Source of the DNA: Montifringilla adamsi
Lineage: Eukaryota > Chordata > Aves > Passeriformes > Passeridae
Assembly (NCBI GenBank): GCA_017590115.1
Contig: JAGGNK010006648.1
Span: 286,452-350,451, forward strand
Direction of reading: 5' to 3'
DNA length: 64,000 nt
The position numbers and the translations under genes are program-made. Shown here piece after piece: positions 49,900 through 60,745 of the stretch; within the stretch, counting starts at the first letter, position 1; each line of letters opens with the position of its first letter. Below the pieces are notes generated by a model that saw nothing but the letters and a program-made list of their open reading frames with translations, had not been told where the DNA came from and made no database searches.

Positions 49900-52054
49900 G
49901 CACCTTTTTCAGGCAGCCTGTGCCAAGGCTGTCTTATCCCTGGTGTCACAGCAGCCATGGCAAGCTCCCTTTGCTTTTAGCTTCTTGTCAGTGCTAAAAT
50001 TTGGCAGCCTTAGCATTACTCTTTCTTTCCTACTTAGTATGTAAACCCAGTATAGTTTATTCTTACTACTGTATTTGTTTTTAACACCTTGTTATGTAAA
50101 AACAAAATTGTAGTGTTTGTACAAAGTCTATTTGTAATCCATTACAGTCCTCTCTGAAACACACAGAGTTATTTTTGGGCCACATAAGACCAAAGGAATT
50201 CAGTCTCCTGGGTCTTTTTTTGCATCAGCACCTCTGCTTACACTGCATATAGGTACAAGGCAGCAAAACTGCATTTCTCCTCCACAGTGAGTCTCTACTC
50301 TCTAAGTCCTGGTTGGGAGCCCATTTCTCACAGCCCACCAGAAAGTTATCAGCTGACAACAGCATTCAGACCTTACCACCTGGGCTGGGTGCAAACAGTG
50401 ATATGGACATGGAGAAACTGCTATAGATTATTACATACACATCATCTGTCCTTCTGGAATTTTTTCCTTTGAACACCGTGGAAGGATGGGTTTAAGGGGG
50501 AAGGTTAAAAGGCAAGCTGAACTGCTCTACAACTTGAAGGGTTTAAGAGCAATTCAGAGTACTAGCTTTAAGGTTCTATGTGTGCAATCTTCACTTGGGC
50601 AGTGATGACTCAAAAGGCTCTTTCAACCACCATTAATTTAGCATTGCTCATAATCAGCATTACTTCCACATCTATTTTATCACAGCAGTCTTCTACTTCA
50701 GTACACAGCCAACAAGATCACATGGGATACAGCTGAAGCAAGCTTTAAACACAACCATCTTACCACAAAATATATTAAAATAGAAGGTTAGCTTATCCCG
50801 TAGGACCTCATCTAAATGCCTACCAGACTGCTTGCATGAGCAAGGGGTGGGGAGAGGGGGGAGAGATTGAGAGAGAGATTCCCTGATGGAGAGACCACCC
50901 ATTCACTATTCCCTTTCACAGCTGCTCTTGTGCAGAGGTTCCTTAGGTTTATTTCATGATGACAAAGTTTTGGGTTTACTTCAATTTTTTTTTTCCAGAA
51001 GACAGATGGAAGATATTTATGTTTTTAGCTACAGCTTCTTACAAAATGACATAATAAAAATCTCCCCAACCGTCATTTATATCATGTAACAGTGAAAATT
51101 AAGTTCCACATACAGAAACTGCTCACACTGTTGCTGAAAAGAAAAAAAAAAAAACACGTTGACTCCAAGGATGGGATATCATGGCAATTGTAACTGAGAT
51201 GGATCAAAGCTGCTTGTCTTTTATGGTCTTCATTTGCAAAGGACCGAACATAACCAGATTACTGGGATTGCAGTATAGCTCAGTGTAGAAGGACATTAAT
51301 TTTCTTTGCCTGGAAAAGGCTCTTAGGATTTTTCATGTAATTACACCAAAGATCAAGTCAACTCTAGGGCTAAAAGGGAGCAAATGTGAGGAGAAAAACA
51401 GGAAAAAACCTTCAGTGGGACTTGAACTTGGGAAAACAATCCCATCATGTTCAGAATGAGCAACACCACTTTCACCTCCTCTGATGAAAGTTCACATTGC
51501 TCAGTTCTATGAAAGCATTTGAAACAGGAGGGAGGAAGGGAATCACAGCAGGATTGAGAGGGAATGTGTATTGCCTCTGATGAATGGCACAATGCCCAGG
51601 CAGCTGCTGCACAAATGCCAAAAGTGGGACCTTTGTTGCTTCAGCTGGATCCCTCTTGAAGTTTTGAATTACAGGCAGATACCTCACGTTATGGGATTCT
51701 GCTGCAGCACAGCAATGCAGAGACTGCTTGCTACACGTGTCTTTTCCATTCTGAAACTGAAACCCTAATGGGAAACCAGCCTCTCCAAAAGCCTCACAGA
51801 GCAGCTAAAAAGTGTATTTCAGCACTTTTACACCAGACCTTGCAGGAATTAACATTATCCTGAATCTTTGTTCATCTTTCAAATGCAAAAGCTGAATGCA
51901 GACAGCCACATTTTAAAATCATAACCTGAAAAAAGCAAAGATGTGCACAGTAACAAAAGGCAAATGAATTCTTTAAAATTCTGTGAACAACTTGGCAAGT
52001 GGTTGCTGCATTTTAAACAACAGCCATGTAATTTTCCACATAGTAGGTAAAAAA

Positions 52055-52910
52055 ATGAATCATAGAGAATATCGCAAGTTGGAAGGGACCCATAAGGATC
52101 ACCAAATCCAACACACTGCTCCTCACAGGACTGCCTAAAACTAGACCCTATGATTAAGAGCTTTGGCCAGATGCTCCTTAATTCTGACAGGTCTGATGCT
52201 GTGACCATTTCCCTGGGGAGCCTGTTCCTGTGACTGACCACCTTCTCAGTGAAGTATCTGTTCCTAATGTCCAAGCTGAACTTCTCCTGATGTAGCTTAA
52301 TTCAATTTCATTTAATTTCATCTCATTGTGTCCTATCACTGGTGACCAGAAAGACAACCAGGATTGTCCCATCCCAGGTGGAGAATGTGGCACTTTCCCT
52401 TGCTAAATTTCATATGGTTGCTGACTGTCCAGCTCTCCAGATCTCTCTGTAAGGCTTCTCTGCCCTTGAGGGTGCCCACAGCTCCTCCTCATCAGCAAAC
52501 TTTCTCAAGGTACATTTAATTCCAGTGTCCAGATAATTTATGAAGACATTGAAGAGCACTGGCCCTAAAACTGATTCATGGGGAACACTACTAGTGACTG
52601 ACTGTCAGGCTGATGTAACTCCATTTCCTATAACCCCTTGTGCCCCAGCCGACAGCCCTTTGCTCACTCCATGTCCTGTGAACTTGTGTAGACGTGTGAT
52701 GAACAGTTTAGGCCAAAAGACACTGTTAGATACAGTATCTAAAGCTTGGATAAAATTACAAAAAAGAAAAGCTTCCTTTGGTCAACTAGGTGAGAGACCT
52801 TGGCATAAAAGGAAGTTAATTTGGTTAAGCAGGACTTTCCCCATGTGAACCTACGCTGGTTATGAACAATGACTGCTTTGTCTCTCACTGCTTTAAGTAA
52901 ATCAGACAAT
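52055..52910 (-). mobile_element. CR1 LINE fragment, about 0.85 kb with ORF2 remnant, minus orientation
   Basis: Reverse-complement CR1 from the tail (CATAGAGAATATCGCAAG, GTTGGAAGGGACCCATAAGG, CCCTGGGGAGCCTGTTCCTG) into reverse-transcriptase coding sequence. On the minus strand the ORF2 remnant reads [20 protein letters not shown] near 52530-52465, where active CR1 has FADD. The second aspartate of the catalytic pair is changed to Glu. Other CR1 phrases are GGGGAACACTACTAGTGACT and AAGCAGGACTTTCCCCATGT. The copy is the longest in the window in terms of coding span, but frameshifted and inactive. Confidence 0.9.
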
Positions 52911-53173
52911 CAGATATATCTGCAAGTTCAAGGTATATTTTCACCTCAAATGAAATTACTAAAAATTCCAAGTTATGACAACCTCTAAGATCTAAAACCT
53001 GCCACGCTATTAAAATATTTTTAATTAGATAGACATATTCAAGTATTCCAGGTTTGCTGTTAAATAAAGTGTAGAATAGAACTGGGTGATATCACCTTTG
53101 ACAGCAGCAGGATTTTCTGAGAAGCTACTGTTGTCACTGCAGCTTAAAAAAATAGTTCTGTTTCATCACCACC

Positions 53174-53637
53174 TGTGCTAGTTTTGGCTGGGGTACAGTT
53201 AATTTTCTTCACAGTAGCTGGTGTGGGGCTGGTATGGGATTTGTGCTGGAAACAGTGCTGATAACACAGAGGTTTTTGTTGGTTTTTTTTTAATTGCTAA
53301 GCAGTGCTTGCACAGCATGAAGGCTCCCTCTGCTCCTCACCTCATTCCACCAGCAAGGAGGCTGTGGGAGCACAGGAACTTGGGAGGGGACACAGCCAGG
53401 ACAGCTGACCCCAACTGATGCAAGGAATCACTCCAGACCATCTGCCTGCCCATGGGAAGTGGTGAATGATTCCTTGTTTCACTTTGATTGAGTGCTCAGA
53501 TTTTGCTTTCCCTATTAAAGTGTCTTTATCTCAACCCATGAGTTTTCTGTCTTTTACACTTCCCATTCTCTTCACCATCCCATAGGGAGGAAGCTGCTGT
53601 GTGGGACTTAGTTGATGGTTGGGGCTAAACCCCAACA
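53174..53637 (+). mobile_element. Second solo LTR of the same avian ERV type, internally deleted
   Basis: The left edge TGTGCTAGTTTTGGCTGGGG and phrases ACAGTTAATTTTCTTCACAG, GGGAGGGGACACAGCCAGGA and CAGCTGACCCCAACTGATGC match the LTR type at 13800-14544. The right part keeps ATTAAA at 53514-53519, then GTGTCTTTATCTCAACCCA, and ends GGTTGGGGCTAAACCCCAACA. The middle block with the CATACCATA and TATA-like region is missing. Flanking 5-mers CCACC and CAACC differ at one base, consistent with a worn 5-base target duplication. No internal retroviral genes are present. Confidence 0.85.
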
Positions 53638-54238
53638 CAACCTCAGAGGAAGTTGTAGATTAACAAAGACAAAAAAAAAAGAAAAAATAACTTGGTTTCT
53701 TCTTAACTAAAAACACCCCAAACCTTGAAACACAGTGATAAGTTCAATTTTTATACTTCAACACAGTGACTAACAAATAAACTTCGATATATAATAGATA
53801 TTTTGCCCTAATCCTAATTTTAAATGCAAAGCATGTTTAAGAAACATTATTCTTTAAGCCTCCAGCACAGTTAATGTAGCTTTATATAACCATATAACAA
53901 ATTTTTACAGTTTTAACTCATTTCCAGATTTCAAACCAATTTTACATAATCCTAAATTAAATATTACACCAGCTAATAAGTAGTTTTTGAGGTTTTAACA
54001 TAATGCAAAACACATGGAAATTGAAATTCTTAATCAGTGAACCATTCATTATATGATGAGAAGCAGTAAAACCATTTTCCTATTTCCCATTCTCCCCGCC
54101 AAAACTAACAACAGAGCTAACACCAAATCTATTTTTCCCCAGAGAATAACAACTAAATTAATGATGGGGGAAAAAAGATTAATCCGGATAAGTTCCCTGT
54201 TATTTAACTTATCATAAAATTGGGAATTTAAAACCATG

Positions 54239-54240
<2 letters not shown>

Positions 54241-54269
<29 letters not shown>
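54241..54269 (+). repeat. Poly-A run, 29 bases
   Basis: The longest homopolymer in the window: 29 uninterrupted A. No polyadenylation signal, retrocopy or target duplication was recognised upstream. It may be an assembly-sensitive or polymorphic site. Confidence 0.92.
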
Positions 54270-54271
<2 letters not shown>

Positions 54272-57225
54272 AGGCATTTGTCTCAACAGGTTTTGGATGT
54301 ATTTAATATAGCAGAATGATAAAGTTTGCTTTTAACTGTATTCTGAAAATAGGTAATTCTGCTGTGGACTTGTGGTTTTTCCATCCTTAAAAATTCTCAG
54401 TGAATTCAGAAAGTGCTTGAATTACATTAAAAAATATGGATCTTCAAGTAATAATTTATTTCAAAATTAATCTGAAAGCTGTGTTGCTACTATTCTCCAA
54501 TTACTGAAAACATCTTTTAATGGTTAGCCAGATCTGAGTTTTTTATTGTTATAAGTGGTAAAAACATGGACATAATCTTCCAAGCTTTCTTTAAGCAGCA
54601 CAAATGAGAGGGAAAAAAAGTGAGGTTGCTCATTTTTCCTTCTTTAGAGGTCACTCTACTATAGGTCACTCTCTTGCAACTGTCAAGCTTTTTGCAGTTC
54701 TTTCACTTGTTTTGTCAGAGTTGAAATTAAATTTATCTTAGAAAAATTCAGCACAGTTCCACAAAAGCCTGTAAGTCCACACACCTCATTTATATCACCT
54801 GAAGACTATATATTTCACAGTAGGTATTGCTGACCAGCAATTTTCTGGAAGGCTGGGAAAACAGAGCATCACTGTATCAGTTTATATCAACACCACTCTG
54901 TTCTAACATAAATACTGCTACAGATAAATACTTTAGGTTTACTTTAAAAAAAAAAAAAAAGAAAATATCAGAGTGCTTCAAACTGGAAATATGATAAATA
55001 AAACCAGAGGATTGATGTGAAGCAATGAAAAAAACACAACTGTTAGGATACACCTATCACAACTTAAACTAGGAAGGTGATCTCAAATATTAAATGTCTG
55101 AGCTCTTATCAAAAATTTTTAGCACAACTGGGACTTGGATTGTCAGTGTCATGCTGACCTGGAAATAGCAAATAGCAGCAGCTATTTATCTATAATTCCT
55201 CTCCTGCTGCACTTTTACCCATTTCCCATTTCACTGTTGATGGTGAGTGAGAAGCAGCTGAAGGGGCAACTGCTTGTGACTTGTCTTGTCAACACTGAAT
55301 TTGCCCTCAGGGTCCTTATGTAAGGGAGTTATACAGGGGGTTAAGAAATGGTACAACAAAACATATGTACCATCCATCCTTGACCACAATTCCTCTTCTC
55401 CAGCTCCATTGCTTCCACTTGGACACCAAACCCAGCCTCATATCAAAGTGCCACACAGCTGTAGGCTACTAATAGGTAACTAATGAGGATTAGGACCTAA
55501 AGAGCCACAGCACTGCACAGGGAAGAGCTGCTGAGTAATGGCTGGTGCTTCTCAGTTTGTCACATTTGGGCTTGACATGGGCTATGTCTCAGCATCATTT
55601 CTTTGTCCTGTCACTGCCTGTCCAAGCTCTTTGATTCAGCCTGTTCCTAACAGCAGATGTAACTTGGTGGGGAATTTTTTATCTCTTTTTTTTTTTTTTC
55701 TTCATAGTTTACTCATATTTTTCATCTGGTCTGTCACATAAGGAAAACCATTTCCAAAGCCAAAGTACTTTGCTGGAAAAGCCAACCTGTTTGTAAGGGT
55801 GAGGACAAAAGAAGTTTCTGTTTCTGTGCCAATGGTGTGTCAAGTTCTTTTGTTCCCTGCAGGCCTCACAAACCCCATGCCTCAGTGGATGGACAAGCTC
55901 TCCTACCAGAAGAGATTTTCCATCTAGCTTATCTCCTACCAGTCAACCAGAAGAGAGCCTGGATTCCTACAGCACAAACAATGCCCACACACACACACAG
56001 GAACCTGGTTTCCAAATAGGACATGGTCAAGCAGACAGTCTTGGGTTCAGCTTGATGCTGTAGGTGCTCACACCCAAGTGCCACCCATCAGGTGGTACCA
56101 CTGTGGTACTAAGTGTACACACAAGACCTAGTAATTTTCTACTTCTGAGTATCTTTGTGCCAGAAATAATGATATCCCCATCCCCACTCACAGACAATGA
56201 TTATAAATAATTATAGCAGGTTTAGCAGTGAGTCAGTTCAGATCCAACTGCTGGCCGTGCTCTCAGACAGTCAATATGAAAGGTTAACAGCGACAGAGGT
56301 CTCACCAAATTTTAACATTTGTTTGATTTTAACACAATGATCATGTAAGGACTCTTTAAAATAAAGGATGTAAAACCAATACAATTCCTCCACAGAGAGC
56401 TACTCCCAGTTGCAGTGTTATGATCTATGACTTGACAGCACTTCATCATCTTGTGCAAGGTTTTTCTCTTCTTTTCTTTTTTAATACAGTTACATAGTTT
56501 TATCTTTAACAATAGACTTAAGTAAAATTAAGTCATTCATTTTCTTAAATGGTGCTGCATCGTCAGCACCCTATAATTATTTTAGTGTATGAATACAATA
56601 GTTGAGAATAAAAGTCCTAAATTTATGCAATCTTACAGCACCTTTGGCATAAATCATATGCTCTCAGACATTCTGCATGATAATTTGGCCTGTACAAAGC
56701 CTGCCAGCTCTTGAAAATGCCTTGTATTACAGACTACCCAGCAGAAGATTTGCTACATTTAATATACTCCTATCAGCCAGCACAATGCCTTTAAATTCAA
56801 TATAAATTATCAGAATAATAAAATAAGTTCCAATTAAGTCCAAACTGCCAGCCAACCAGAGCAAAAAGATCTTACCTTAAAACAGTTTGTGCTTGTAGCT
56901 CTTATTACTGTGTCATTCTTGCATATAATTGCCTACCTGCTACAGGAGAGTGTACAATTACAACACATTCCCCTCCACACAGAGCTGACTAACCTTCAGG
57001 CTTGTCTGCTGAGAGCAGAAAACCCAAAGATCCTGAAATTCCCGAGATGGTGTTTGTAAGAAGACCATGGTTTTCCATGCTTGGGGCTTCCATCAGCTAC
57101 AGGTACCTCACCCTTTCAACGCAGAAAGTTCTGCTCTTAAGAGCCAAGGAATGTGGAAAAGCTTTCATCCAGCTGAGGCACCCAGCTGTGTGCAAAGAGG
57201 AAACTCCTCACATGCCCAGAGCACA

Positions 57226-57298
57226 GATAATGCACAGCTTCCTACACTCAGACAATGCACAGCTTCCAAAACTCAGATAATGCAGATTCCTACACTCG
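57226..57298 (+). repeat. 25-bp tandem repeat, about 2.9 copies
   Basis: Units are GATAATGCACAGCTTCCTAC+ACTCA (57226-57250), GACAATGCACAGCTTCCAAA+ACTCA (57251-57275) and a 23-base copy ending ACTCG (57276-57298). Copies 1 and 2 differ at three positions. This is a small minisatellite. The 92- and 94-codon frames across it are likely by-products. Confidence 0.9.
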
Positions 57299-60200
57299 TG
57301 GCTCCAACCACACGCCTGACACAAGCCACAACCCTGCCACACTGCAGCTAAAACCTGGAGCAACAGAACTCTCTCAAACCAAGGCATTGTTTAACCCTGT
57401 TTAAGCCATTTAGTCCTTGCCCTAGCACAGTGCTGTAGAAGGTCCTCACCAGTTTGCTGACTGACTCCCACAGCAGTCCTTAGAAGGATTGAAAAGTCAC
57501 AAAATGACAGTCGGTATTCAAGATAATGACCCTGATGAATGTGAAGTACCTAGCACTTCTCAGATGTTCTACTGAGTTCTTGAAACTGGATAACAAACAG
57601 ATTATTTGCTGCTTTTTGAGAGAAAGTGTCAAAAGAATGCTTCAGAAAAACATAGAAACCTCACCTCCCAAGTGCAACAAGGATTGGCAGTGGTCCAAAT
57701 AGAGAATACTGACTAGCTTTTGAAATTTGACTGCTTTAAAGTTCTGAAATTCACACTTAGGGTTAATTTGTAAAACTGTCAATTATCTACAATCTTGTTG
57801 CAAAATCTTTTAATATAAAAAAAGGAAAATATATTGAAGTCTTTATTTTTAAGTGCAAAAGTTCAAAAATGTTGGCCTAAACCTAGCTCAATTGATAGAG
57901 TTCATTAGTGCATCTATTTTGAATCAAAAGAAACTGCAAAGAGTGGTTTTGGGGATGAGACAAAAGACTAGAAATGAGATTAAATAAATGTGTCCAATTG
58001 TCTTGAAGGGGAAGAAAATAAGAAGAAATTTGAATTCAATTTCAAGGTTACAACTAGATTTTATACTCAGTAACAGCTTTGCAATTTTTTTCCTAGTTAA
58101 ACTGGACTCCTTGTTCTTGATACAATAAATGTAATTTTTGATACTGGCTTTTGAGGTTGAAAACTTTAGAACTAGCGGGGAGAAGGAAGGCTTTTGGGTG
58201 ATATTCAATCACTAAACCTTAATAGAACCAATGACTCATGCAGGAAACAAAGGAAGAAACTAGTGTTACAATAATCCTACTTTGAGACTAAAACCTAGAA
58301 ATAAAAATCTCCCTTAAAACTTGCAAGGATAAAGTGATACTATGTACCTTTAAAACAAGGTAGGAAAAGAACATTTTAACATATACTTCTTTACCCAAAT
58401 GGCACTGATCCATCATCATACCCTCAGTTGGTTATTCTTGGAGATATACTAACACTCAAAATAAAGAAGGCACTAAAGTTCCTGAGAGTGACAGGAAACC
58501 CAGCAGAGTAAGAAATTTTAGACAGAGTTATTTACAGATATTTTCCTGTGAGAAAAGAATGGTAAGAATGTAGCTTGAACATTAACAAATCCACTAAAAC
58601 ATCAGTCTGCCTGGCAGAGTCAGCAGATTTGGAGGGGGATTCAGTGGGGCTGGAAATTCAAACTTTAGCTTGTAATCAGAAAAATCCTACTTTAGAAATT
58701 TGAACCAGCAGCTAGAAACATGTAATATAATATAGAGCTCTCCTAAAATGGTACCCAGCTAGAGGGACCTTATACTGTGTGAAGCCTGTGACCATTTAGC
58801 TAAAAAAAAAAAAGTCAATGGCACTGAAGCTCTTTATTATTCTGCAGGGACCTATTTGTGAGTGAGTGACATGGACAAAATCTACAAATCTGCATTTCCT
58901 TCCTTTTCTTTCCTTGGGAAAGGTGCTGCAGATCGTGTGTGCAATTCCTCCATCAGGACGCTGACAGAGCAGAAGTTTATCTGAAATAAATTTCCAACTG
59001 AAATAATCTATTCTATTCTAAAGATACTCTTGTGGAAAATAAATTAGATCAACTGAATTTTAAAACATCACTCAAAATGTTTATTCAGATTGTTTATGAA
59101 GCAATTACACAGCATGCTTAGGTAAGAGTTTAAATTAAATCAGTTATTAGTTGCTAATATCTTACTCTCAAGTAGGAAGGCACTTGCAGTATGGGGTTCT
59201 ACAGGAGATGCAGCCCATAATCCTGCAAATACCCAAGAAGATCCCTATCTTTGGGGTTTTCCTTAATGTGATTCAAGCATTTCTGAATTCACTGAGAACT
59301 TTTAGGGATGGAAGAAGAGAAGCTCAGTACAACACAGGAAGCCCAGAACTAACTGCTTCCCCGTTGCTTTAGCATAGCAGAGAAATGCAAGACCTGTTTC
59401 ATTATTATTCTTCCAAGGCACCTCCACATGCCTCAGGAACATCACTATGTAGCCCTGATCTTCTGGAGTTCCAGCAGTTTTTCAGAGAACAAATACAGCA
59501 CACCATAGCCACTGCTATGTGGTTCAGCCAAGGAGCAGCCCACATGTAAGTCAGTTTAGGCTTCTGGGAGAAAAAAAATTTATTAAACAAGCAAATAAAT
59601 AATGAAGATGAAGGAAGAGATTTGGGGATTATTAGGGAATATTTATTTGGCAGGAGAAAGCAAAGAGGACTTGATGAGACTTGTAAGAGATAAGTCTATT
59701 AAAAACATTGTTAGCAGAATGAACCAATTAAGTCCACATCCCCAAAGCAAGTTGGCAATCAGTTTTCAACACCTGTTTTCAGACCAGGACTTGCAGAGTT
59801 TAAACACTTTGTTTAAAGTGATCTCCCCAGAACCTCTAGGTCAATAAACACAAGGTAGAAATGCACTTTCAGGACTGCTTACTGTGAGCATTAGCCATAG
59901 CAGATGCGATTTTCAACCAGCAGCATTCAACACCAGGTGGAGGAGAGCTGGGCATTCTGTCCTGCATGGAGCATATCAAAGCCACGTGGCCAACAAGTCG
60001 CAGACTGCTGAAGAGAGCAGGTCCCTCCTGACTAGTAAAAGTAAGAAACAGAAAGGTCCATCCAAGATAGTCATGAATCTATATATATTTACCAAAAAAA
60101 TCACTTTTCTTTTAACTCAAAATGTGCTGAGCATTACTTATGTACTGAGAGATAACACCTGCAGCCCCTCAGGGCTTCCTAGAGTCTCATAAGGATTTCC

Positions 60201-60544
60201 AACTAGGATCTCCTTGACTTACAGGATTTAAAGAATCCATCAAAAGTAGTCATTTGAAGCATTTATTTCAGACTTTTTATTAGCAGGCACTCTCTAGCAT
60301 AGGACATCCTTCCTGAATAATTAAAACATAGAAAGGTCACACACAGTCCTCATTGGCAGAGAAATCCAGCAGCCCTGAGGTGGAGGAAAACTTTTTTAAG
60401 CTTTACACCACGGAGTTAAACTGCATCCAGCAAACACTCTTTCTCCCTAGGCCACTACTTGGCAAGATCCTGCTTTCACTCTGAGCTAGCAAAGTCAATG
60501 AGAATTTTGTGAAGCTGTATTTGCCACTGTCACTGTCTCCCTTG

Positions 60545-60745
60545 GACAAATTTGCAGATGATACAAAACCAAGATCGGCTGATACACCAGATGGTTATGC
60601 CGCCATTCACAGGGACCTTGACAGGCTGGAGATATGGGCTCACAAGAACCTCATGAATAGTGGCAAAAGGAAATGCAATGTCTTGCACCTGAAGAGGAAT
60701 AACCCCATGCACCAGGATATGCTGGTGGACTAGAAAGTGTCCTAA
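60545..60745 (+). mobile_element. CR1 LINE reverse-transcriptase fragment, plus orientation
   Basis: The plus-strand translation reads LDKFADDTKPRSADTPDGYA, then AIHRDLDRLEIWAHKNLMN and KRKCNVLHLKRNNPMHQDML. This is the CR1 ORF2 reverse-transcriptase segment starting at the FADD catalytic box and running to the HLGRNNP-type motif. FADD is intact, but only about 65 codons survive and a stop follows. Neither the CR1 3' UTR nor the tail is present, so it is an internal fragment rather than a usual 5'-truncated copy. Confidence 0.9.

Larger units (their letters stand above)
46206..52054. other. Non-coding stretch, intron or 5' flank
   Basis: No gene and no clear mobile element. It contains the G-quadruplex motif and short hairpin listed separately, a T/A-run near 47341-47367 and an A-run near 51140-51155. 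A phrase at about 49911-49930 (AGGCAGCCTGTGCCAAGG) faintly recalls CR1 but does not extend. Confidence 0.5.
53638..60544. other. Non-coding stretch, intron or 5' flank
   Basis: AT-rich, no gene recognised. Contains the long A-run at 54241, an A15 run at 54946-54960, a CA-dinucleotide patch at about 55987-55999 and the 25-bp minisatellite at 57226. The 56.53-56.88 kb interval has dense homeobox-type TAAT/ATTA words and could be conserved non-coding sequence, which I cannot test. Frames at 57.0-57.35 kb and 59.6-59.85 kb are unrecognised. Confidence 0.5.
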
